From assembly GCA_001953115.1 (NCBI GenBank), contig LSSL01000182.1, forward strand, positions 1 through 16,220: a DNA stretch of 16,220 nt, written 5' to 3'. A program made the position numbers and the translations under genes. How positions within the stretch are numbered: the first letter of the stretch is position 1; each line of letters starts with the position of its first letter. Below the pieces are notes generated by a model that did no database searches, was not told the DNA's origin, and was given only the letters and a program-made list of their open reading frames with translations. This stretch comes from Smittium mucronatum. Its lineage: Eukaryota > Kickxellomycota > Harpellomycetes > Harpellales > Legeriomycetaceae. Positions 9,649 to 16,220 of this stretch are shown one piece after another.

Positions 9649-10233
9649 TAGCATTTAACAATTCACTTTATTTTAAAAACAGACATTTTAAAATTTATTT
9701 GTCAAATTGGAAAATGAAAGTCAAATAGGGTGAATATCAGCCGATTTAGTAAATTTGGTAGGTAAGTCAGTTAAGTATTTGTTATAGCTTATATAATTTA
9801 GCTTTTTTTACATTTATTTTCATTCGCATAACAACCTGATTTTAAATTCAAATAAATATAATTGGCTGTTGTCTTTATAATTTGAAAAATTGACTGATAT
9901 TTACTTAGTATTTAACTCATTAGCGAATTAATCTACACAGTTGAAAAAACGGTTGGCTTGTAAATAAGCCATTTGTTTTACAAACAAAAAGACTGATCAT
10001 ATTAACCCCCTATTAGTATTTATTGGATAAATTTATTATCCAAGAACATATGAGGGCAAAAAATCCTTCAATGATTTTACTAGCTCGACGGATTTAAACG
10101 CTGAATCTGGATAAATCGACTGATATTCACTAATTTGACTTTAGTTTTCCAATTTGACTGAAAAGAGTAAAATTACTGATTTTTAGATAAATTGAATGCT
10201 TATGCACAAATTGACAGGCCTATAGCATTTAAC
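9649..10233. repeat. Degenerate element with long inverted arms (MITE-like)
   Basis: The segment around 9701-9748 on the plus strand matches the reverse complement of about 10117-10165. Shared words are GTCAAATTGGAAAA, AAAGTCAAAT, GTGAATATCAG and CGATTTA, with only a few differences. Weaker similarity extends outward to about 9650 and 10200 (TAAAAA.CAG and GCATT.AA words). A third partial copy of the motif lies at about 9888-9916 (GACTGATATTTACT). The interval is bracketed by an exact 11-bp direct repeat, TAGCATTTAAC (9649-9659 and 10223-10233), which could be a target duplication. I infer an old non-autonomous DNA element. The arms do not reach the direct repeats cleanly, so this is tentative. 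Confidence 0.5.
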
Positions 10234-11639
10234 CTTCATAAAAATTCTAACTAATATTTGCGGTTGATTTTTTAATCAGGAACAGAAAAGGAATAAAATT
10301 TACGTAAAGAAAAAAATCCTAAAATTTTTAATCTTTAGATAATACGGGATACACTTTCCTGATCCAAAATCGGATGAGGTTTTTTTACCTATATCGTATC
10401 ACCAGTAGTATAATGCATTAATTTGTATTTTCTTACTGAGAATTACATACATATGACGAAATTTTATTGACAGAAAGGTAAATAAACCCATACCTAACCC
10501 CTTCAGTGCTAAATAAATGAAGATCTTTAGATTTTTGAATTAAATATAATAAAATGCTGAGTTGACAATAGCTCTTCGTTATTATTGGATAAGATTTTGA
10601 AGAATCATGCAGCTTCTATTTTTAGTAATAAAAGATATAATAGATTTTTCGTATCTGAAAGTATTGAATAATGTTCCTAACTAACCATGCAATCATTGGG
10701 AGGGTTACATTTCTAAATCCCAATTAGTTTCTATATTAATGTCAGCAAATTACCTAAAAGAAGTTTGGTTCACAAGTATAATCAGATATCCATTTCTTAA
10801 ACCCGGACAAGGTGGATCGAATAGCTGATTAATTTCAATTTAGTTTTTTAAATAAATTTTGCTTAAAAAAAAAAAGCTCAATTATAAACAGTTGAATTAT
10901 AAACAAGCATCTTAGTTCAAAATCAATGATTATATTTAACAAAGAAAAACATACGTCGGAATTTTCGACTCGTTAGATAAATTATTTGGCTCTTAGAACG
11001 ATCAATTTACTGGACATATTATTATTATGCTGTAAAAAGGGTTCCTGATAGCGAATAAACACTATGTAATAATTTATTAATATGCTAAATATGGCATGTG
11101 GTAATCACGTTCTAGCAGAATATGACAAACAAGATGACAGTATTAGCGCAATTTCCAAGATTAACAATGTGCTTTAATAGTAATAATTCAGAATATTACT
11201 AGGGTCCGAGGTGAGTTTTTTTTTTTTTGTCAAGACTATCTATTTTCAGGTTATTGGAAGAAAAATCTATTACAAAAATACATATCAATCTATTTATTTA
11301 TCTTTATTTTTTGGTCTAAACCCCTTTTAAGTGGTGGGAAATTTTGTTTATACCGTATATGATACAATAAGGCAACCTTCTATAGAGCCTTGTATCTAAA
11401 TAAAATTGTAATAATTTTGTTTTAGTAAAGTCTAGAAAACGGCAGAAAAAAATGTACCACCGCTTAAAAAATTCCAATTATTTTTTCTTTTTTTAGTTAT
11501 ATATGGGTTTCTTTTGAGTATTTGATTAAGAAAATTTCATTTGGCATTTATAACATTTAAACATCCAAGCTCGAATTCAATATATTCGAATAAATATAAT
11601 TAGTTTATAATTTTAAAATTTTTTGTTTGCCTCAAAGTT
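10234..11639. other. AT-rich stretch upstream of the transcription-factor gene
   Basis: I looked here for a C6 zinc-cluster exon (C-x2-C-x6-C spacing) belonging to the gene at 11831 and found none. A 31-codon frame at 11082-11177 (starting MLNMACGNHVLAEY) has unusual composition but is too short to call. A minus-strand open patch around 10750-10825 ends at a donor-like GTAATT and is also at chance level. Confidence 0.5.
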
Positions 11640-11830
11640 TAAATTTAAAACTGGTTTATCTCTTTACCCCCATCACTTGCAAAAAATCATTAACCTAGAT
11701 TCTCATTCATACATTCACTCAAATATTCAAAAAAGCCCACTTACGAAGCTTTCAACCAACTCCGAACTTTGCTGAGTACTGTTCGAAACCACTATAATAA
11801 GAAAATTACAAAAATATACATTATACCGAC
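11640..11830 (+). promoter_or_regulatory. Putative promoter and 5' leader of the transcription-factor gene
   Basis: The DNA shifts from A/T runs to a C/T- and CA-rich stretch (CTCTTTACCCCCATCACTTG and similar) for about 120 bases. A shorter A-rich segment with TATAATAAG follows, and then the candidate start ATGGCT at 11831. Pyrimidine-rich leaders of this kind are common upstream of fungal genes. No specific binding site is identifiable. Confidence 0.45.
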
Positions 11831-14030
11831 ATGGCTGATATTTGTACGTATATTTTAAAAACGAATTTAGCCTTCTTTTACAAATAATATCCATACCTGA
11901 TATCCATATTCTTTTATTTTTAAAAAATAAAAATATTTAGGTACTATTATAGAGGCGCCAAAGCCTACTTACCAAGAAATGAAATTAATCTTGACGAATT
12001 TATTGCATACCCAAGTCAGTCTTATGTATCCCGTAAGACTCCCAGAATTTCTCCATTCTGTTAGGGCTGGATTATATCCAAGGTATTTTATGGTTGCATT
12101 TTTGGCTGCTGGGTTCCATGTTTTGGACAGAAATAATCTGCCAAAAGGTAAAAGAGCTGATGTCATTTATGCAAGAGAGGCAATAGATCTACTCCTAAAA
12201 GAGTCTGATCAGTCTGATCCTTTATTCCTTTGGGCCATTAATTTCCTTTTATCGTTTCACTATAAATTTTACGACACGAAGCAATTGAGGAAGACTTTAG
12301 GTAAGAGTTTACAAATATTTATATATTATTGACAATTCTACAATTAATTTTCATCTTCTTATTATGTGTTTGAATAGGTTTATCAAATCTGTAAGTATAA
12401 ATATTTTATATATTATTTAAATTTACAAGTATTCATTTGCCTATATCATTGTAAGATATCTTATTTTTTAAAGATAAATTAACCCTTATTTTAATTTTTC
12501 AGTGTAGTTAAAAAATCCAGGATATACACCACCGAACTGTTGGCTAAATCCAATAATGAAATTAATAATGAATTCAAAAGAAGAGTGTTCTGGTCTAATT
12601 ATATCATTTCACAAAACATATCGTCATACATACCGGACAGAAGTCTTCTGAACACTCGTGATATATATGTAAATTTGCCTACAAACGACTTTAAGTGGAG
12701 ATATGGTGGTTTCGTAGAAGAATGTGATTCTGAAATATCTGAATTTAACGAAACTGCAAATCATGGGAAAATCGGGTCGGAACATATGGATAATATTAAT
12801 TTACTAATAAAAATATACCTGATTCTTGGGGAAATACAGGAGCTTTGCAAATTAAAACTTTTAAAAGATTCGCCTATAGGTTCTTACAAAGATAAAAAGC
12901 TTAGCCTTATTCGTTTGAAATTACATGAATTCGATAATGAAATTTCAAGAAAATACAGTCCAAAAATTCTTTCATCTTCAAAAGACTACAAATCATCCGA
13001 AAGCAATTTGAAGTTGGTTATGAAAACCGAAAAACTAGCTTACTACTACTCGATCAAACAAGTGTATTATTCGGCGGCTATATTGGCTTATAATTCTGAG
13101 CTAATAAGAAATAGCTTTGGTGTTTCAAATTCAGCCAGAGTGATTAAATCTAAAACTAATATGACAAAAGCTGCTTTCAAGGTTAAGCGCCTGCATTCTT
13201 GGAAGTTCAAAAATATTCCAGCAAATTTTTGGAATTGTGATGTGATTCAATCGTATTATAATGCTGCTAATGTGTTTTTGAACCTGAAATTCAACAGATT
13301 TCCGGAAAAGAAAAATTTATACCAGAAAATATACTCGTCATTCATGAAAGAACTGGATCACACCACTCAAAATTACGATTTTGTTAAAGTTGCGAACAGC
13401 TCCTGCGAAATTTCAAATAATCTTAAAAGCAGCTCATTTGTCATTAATGGAAAGTTTCCTAATTTACACAAGTTCATGAAGCCCTACTCTATGGAAGATG
13501 GTGACATTGACCCATGGATCATTCCGAGATACTATACCCACTCTCAATTCATGTGTTGTGCACCTCAAAATTTCACCATAACAGAGATCAGAGATTTCGT
13601 CAGAAAGGAAGGTCATTTTGAAACTGCTATGGAACATGTCCATCCCAAAAAAACTGCAAATAAAATACAAAATTACTTTCAGCCCAAGGATTCACTTGAA
13701 ACCAATCAACTCAAACGCGATGAACCCGTCCCTATACTTGCATCTTCAGAAAATAGCATAAAAAACGATATATCATTTTATCTACAGGACCTTATAAGTA
13801 TAAAAAAATTAAACTCCATTGAAATTTATAAAAAATTCAAAGTACAAAAAGTTATTAGCAGAAAATCGGCTCGATTAGATAAAAATATAAGTAAGATCTC
13901 TTTCTTTTTTGCGTAAACTTCAATATAGACTTCATATATAAATTTTTTTTATTGATTAATGTTTTTTCTTCTAACTCGATTATTTTTTTCAAATATTTTA
14001 GTGCTTGAACAGGCTATTAACCACACATAG
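11831..14030 (+). CDS. Fungal transcription-factor middle-homology-region protein, five exons
   Basis: My exon model is 11831-11843, 11941-12300, 12378-12390, 12503-13890 and 14002-14030. It gives 1803 nt and 600 residues, and phase is kept at every junction. The protein matches the middle homology region of fungal Zn2Cys6 regulators (Fungal_trans type), a nuclear domain thought to modulate transcriptional activation. Residues 27-48 (HTQVSLMYPVRLPEFL onward) fit the opening P-x-R/H-P-x-F helix. Residues 150-198 carry FKRRVFWSNYIISQ then DIYVNLPTND, the family's RRR.FW..hhhD signature and the following I.LP motif. Residues 227-281 and about 300-335 fit its later helices. The C-terminal half is unrecognised and polar. 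No Cys6 cluster precedes the domain. The second exon onward is well supported by homology. The 13-nt first exon (MADI) rests on phase, an ATGGCT context and a weak GTACGT donor, so upstream exons encoding a zinc cluster could have been missed. The target genes are unknown. Confidence 0.78.
11844..11940 (+). other. Intron 1 (97 nt, tentative donor)
   Basis: The acceptor AATATTTAG|GT at 11940 is firm, because the reading frame upstream of it meets a stop at 11928-11930 while the homology continues downstream. The donor T|GTACGT at 11843/11844 is the only nearby phase-compatible one after an ATG and is weak. Confidence 0.5.
12301..12377 (+). other. Intron 2 (77 nt)
   Basis: The donor is TTAG|GTAAGAG and the acceptor is TTTGAATAG|GT. 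Reading through the donor gives a stop within about nine codons and loses the domain homology. The intron is in phase 1. Confidence 0.8.
12391..12502 (+). other. Intron 3 (112 nt)
   Basis: The donor is AATCT|GTAAGTAT and the acceptor is ATTTTTCAG|T. A TTAAC branch-like string lies about 22 nt before the acceptor. The intron separates the 13-nt exon from the large exon and restores the frame that carries KRRVFW. Confidence 0.8.
13891..14001 (+). other. Intron 4 (111 nt), removes an internal stop
   Basis: The donor is ATATAA|GTAAGATC and the acceptor is AATATTTTAG|TG. A CTAAC sequence lies at 13971-13975, 26 nt before the acceptor. Splicing creates an ATG codon across the junction and adds a nine-residue tail (MLEQAINHT) before TAG. 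If the intron is retained, translation ends at TAA 13914-13916 with SKISFFFA. Confidence 0.7.
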
Positions 14031-14164
14031 AGAATTTTTCAGAAAAAAGAATTCGAAGAAAATTCCCAACTCTTACAGCAATCTAATTGAATTACCTTGA
14101 AGGGCTGAATTTTTCTTTTTCTTTTTTCGAAATTGAAAATTATCTTACTTGGACAAAAAAAAGC

Positions 14165-14170
14165 AATAAA
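14165..14170 (+). terminator. Polyadenylation signal AATAAA
   Basis: A canonical AATAAA lies about 135 nt after the predicted stop, following a T-rich stretch (14108-14125) and preceding further T-rich sequence. This is a plausible 3' end for the transcription-factor gene, though AATAAA is frequent in this base composition. Confidence 0.4.
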
Positions 14171-14899
14171 TGATTTTATAGAAAAGCCTTCTATTTTAAG
14201 GGATCCCTATTACCGATATACTTAAGGATGATTAGTTTTTTTATTATTTTGGGGTGAAGTATAGAGGGATTGTATTTTTTAGATTTAGCTCACTGCCCTC
14301 TTCATATTTCTATTAATATACTTTTGACAGCCCTATTATTTTATCAAAATCCAAAAACAAATAGATATAATTAGAGTTTTAAATGTTTTTAATTTCAAAC
14401 TTTTCTTTCTGGAGCTACTTTAACGACTTCTGATTTTTGTATCCTTCTTCTATTTTATTTTTCAAAACAATGTTTTCATGATCAGTGGTAATTTTAATCT
14501 TATTCTCCTAAAGCGCCCAATTTCTAATATTCCTCTTATCTAACCCTTTCCAGGCACAAAATTTTGCGTTACCCCTATTTGAGTACATCTAGAATTTTAA
14601 TTAATCTAACTTGCTTATAGGTCAAATGGTATACTAATAACATTAAACTTTACACTAGTATCATTATACTGATTATAACATTGAACAAAAAGTGAAAGCA
14701 ATTTTTTGTACCACCGGCCCTGAAGGGTTATTTTTTAGATCTTAGTATGAAGTATTTTTTTCTTTTTACCCTTTCAGGGACTAACATACAAAAAATTGCG
14801 CTACACAGTGGTTACTAAATTCTATAAAATCAAAAATTGACTCAAATTTTTCATTTAAAAATTCAAATAAACGAATATTTATTTAGCATTGCAAACAAT
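14171..14899. other. Intergenic stretch downstream of the gene
   Basis: No open frame of interest. It holds an imperfect inverted repeat, CCCTGAAGGGT at 14718-14728 against ACCCTTTCAGGG at 14768-14779 (one extra T, 39-nt spacer). It also holds a similar-looking ACCCTTTCCAGG at 14543-14554, possibly scraps of another old repeat. Confidence 0.5.
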
Positions 14900-14914
14900 T
14901 GTGTAATGTGTTTT
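14900..14914. repeat. 15-bp target-site duplication, left copy (right copy 15272-15286)
   Basis: TGTGTAATGTGTTTT occurs exactly at 14900-14914 and again at 15272-15286, and the matches end immediately on both outer sides. The two copies bracket repeat copy D precisely. This is the signature of an insertion that duplicated its target, and the length is typical of target-primed retrotransposition. Confidence 0.85.
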
Positions 14915-15271
14915 TCTTTTGTACCACGGGATTTTATTGTAAGATAAAATCATTAAAAAATATACTAAAAAAGTATGAAAAAAAAGAAAAAGATGCATGG
15001 AAAAGACTATTACCCTAACTACAATAACTCCTCTTTCGGGCTAACGGCTGTGTACCTACGGGAAAGGGAGCAAACTGCCAACCGAAAGAACCCCCCCCCC
15101 CTCATTGGCGTCGCTTCAAGTAGGTGTACAACTGAGGTTACATGCAGTCAAGAATTAAGCCCTTTGTTGACGGAAAATAATTCATTGAAACTATTCAGCT
15201 CTTAGTCAGAGCCTACTTCTAACAGGATTAATAAAATTATGCTCCTACCCAAACGTGGGAATGATCGACAG
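14915..15271 (-). repeat. Dispersed repeat family, copy D (truncated insertion)
   Basis: This 357-bp insertion lies between perfect 15-bp direct repeats. Its left part (GTACCACGGGATTTTATTG onward) defines the family end also seen in B. Its right end stops abruptly after AAACGTGGGAATGATCGACA, at the point where A and E continue into the rest of the element. Read on the minus strand it is an element truncated at its 5' side with an intact 3' end, which carries CAATAAAATCCC about 20 bases from the terminus. That is the usual product of target-primed reverse transcription. It contains an 11-C run (15091-15101). Open frames within it are not supported as genes. Confidence 0.85.
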
Positions 15272-15351
15272 TGTGTAATGTGTTTTGAACATAAATGGAA
15301 TCAGCAACCAATTAATAGGATAAATTAAAAAATTAAAAAAAAATCCAGTGG

Positions 15352-15586
15352 TATTGGGCCTTAAATCTACAATTTTTGGCCAATATTTGTATCTATAAAT
15401 ACAACTCTTTAGCTTTGGTCATAAAAAAAGACACTTCTAGTCCAGAAAAGCTACTTTTTGAAAACTAATATTGGGCTAAATTGCGCCCATTTTTGACCAA
15501 TATTGAATATTTAAAATCGAATCCTACAGCTATGGTCAAGAAAAAAAGGCGCTTCCTGTCCATAAAGTGGCCATTTTATCCGAGTA
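15352..15586 (+). repeat. Diverged tandem duplication, two units of about 117 bp
   Basis: Unit 1 begins at 15352 and unit 2 at 15469, each with TATTGGGC. They then share in order TTTTTG.CCAATATT, AGCT.TGGTCA, AAAAAAA, CTTC..GTCCA.AAAG and GGC/GCT-ACTTTTT-like segments. I estimate about two-thirds identity by eye. Coding potential is absent. It lies between repeat copies D and E and resembles neither. Confidence 0.7.
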
Positions 15587-15929
15587 AAACGGGGTTTTGA
15601 ACAAGCAAAAAGCCATTCCCACAACCTTTCAAGTTATAAATAATCATAGTTTTATTACGGTCTCAGGACTGAAGGCCTACAGGGCATTTCTCCTAATTTT
15701 TAAACCTATTAAACCTCTTAATTAAAAAAATTACCATCCTGTAAAAACAAAGTATATCAGCAAAAAACTTATTTTTGTTAATTTTTCATTATTGACTATT
15801 TATTGGACAAAAATTAGTTGAAATTTGCTGTAGGTCTTTAGTCACGTCACTTTTATTACATAATACACCAATTAGATATGGATAAATAGTCAATTATCTT
15901 ACAATTTTTTTTTATATGCAGAAATTTAG
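15587..15929. other. Non-coding stretch between the tandem repeat and copy E
   Basis: AT-rich DNA with no open frame or repeat that I recognise. Confidence 0.5.
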
Positions 15930-16220
15930 CCTCCTAAGAGTGAAATACCTTGCCGTGGTTTAAGGGCTAATAGCGTACTTTTCGAAGCACAATAAACTTA
16001 ATTTCACAAAGAGTTGTACTATTCTTGGTTGGGAATAGTGAAGGTAGCGCACAGCGATTCGGAGGACAGCGATTCCAGAGGAGGACCATCTAGAAACAGG
16101 AGGAACCGATGGTTTAGCACAGCTGAGACATAGTCTAGTGCACAAGTCCAGCGTTCGAATGTCAGACGGATCTCAGCGTCTAACATCTATTTTTAGGAAA
16201 GCCATGTCGATCAATCCCAC
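15930..16220 (+). repeat. Dispersed repeat family, copy E (inverted relative to A, cut by window edge)
   Basis: The reverse complement matches 32-325 at about 90% by eye, including TCAGCTG, the CGCTGTCCTCCGAATCGC block and ACCACGGCAAGGTATTTCAC. The putative element 5' end is at about 15930 (CCTCCTAAGAGTGAAATACC), where similarity to A ends. On the plus strand an open frame shared with copy A's minus strand reads YYSWLGIV, then AHSDSEDSDSR, then RNRRNR, and ends at the same TAG. A TGGTTTAAGGG at 15956-15966 fits a pol III A-box pattern. About 13 CpG sites remain, so the copy looks young. Confidence 0.85.

Noticed and set aside
11211..11250. Possible short intron (GGTGAGTTTT to TTTTCAG)
   Set aside because: It would be about 40 nt, has no coding frame on either side, and its T run makes a donor/acceptor pairing by chance likely.
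11969..12166. Minus-strand frame antisense to exon 2, and 13464-13670 antisense to exon 4
   Set aside because: Both are shadows of the well-supported plus-strand coding exons.
14975..15205. 76-codon plus-strand frame inside copy D
   Set aside because: It begins at a non-ATG codon within a truncated repeat, reads antisense to the inferred element polarity, and passes through the poly-C run.
16085..16175. tRNA-like elements (GTTCGAATG) in copy E
   Set aside because: No cloverleaf can be drawn around it. The presumed T-arm stem does not pair and no anticodon arm is visible.
1..16220. CRISPR arrays, bacterial operons or defence systems
   Set aside because: There are no regularly spaced repeats, no ribosome-binding-site-led gene strings and no prokaryotic proteins. 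The introns and protein family are fungal.

Overview
The window is nuclear DNA from an AT-rich fungus. It looks to be roughly a quarter to 30% G+C by eye. The evidence for a fungus is one intron-containing gene (11831-14030, plus strand). Its product matches, segment by segment, the middle homology region of Zn2Cys6-type transcription factors, a domain essentially restricted to fungi. The introns are short (77-112 nt), have GTAAG-type donors and YAG or TAG acceptors, and one carries a CTAAC branch-site-like sequence. I cannot name the species or phylum.

Layout. 1-325 is the partial end of a dispersed repeat (copy A). 326-1510 is AT-rich and empty. 1540-2065 (minus) is a higher-G+C island with broken but protein-like frames, probably a dead gene, and a short plus-strand frame follows at 2148-2309. 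Older repeat copies B (3172-3795) and C (7139-7720) punctuate about 9 kb of AT-rich DNA. That stretch also holds a possible orphan exon (3875-4003), a pyrimidine-rich tract (4010-4200), small hairpins (8836-8912) and a degenerate element with long inverted arms (9649-10233). The transcription-factor gene has a C/T-rich leader at 11640-11830 and an AATAAA signal at 14165. Beyond it lie repeat copy D (14915-15271, flanked by a 15-bp target-site duplication), a diverged 117-bp tandem duplication (15352-15586), and inverted copy E (15930-16220).

The repeat family is the most useful structural result. It has five copies, a full length of about 600 bp, and defined ends. One copy is truncated at one end and bordered by a 15-bp duplication. 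This fits a SINE-like or short non-LTR retroelement whose sense strand is the minus strand in A-D and the plus strand in E. Copies A, D and E look young; B and C have lost most of their CpG sites. The gene is the only one I would call functional. It appears to lack the usual N-terminal DNA-binding cluster and needs a 13-nt internal microexon to keep frame. I see no bacterial, phage, CRISPR, tRNA or rRNA features, and nothing that amounts to a multi-gene novel system.
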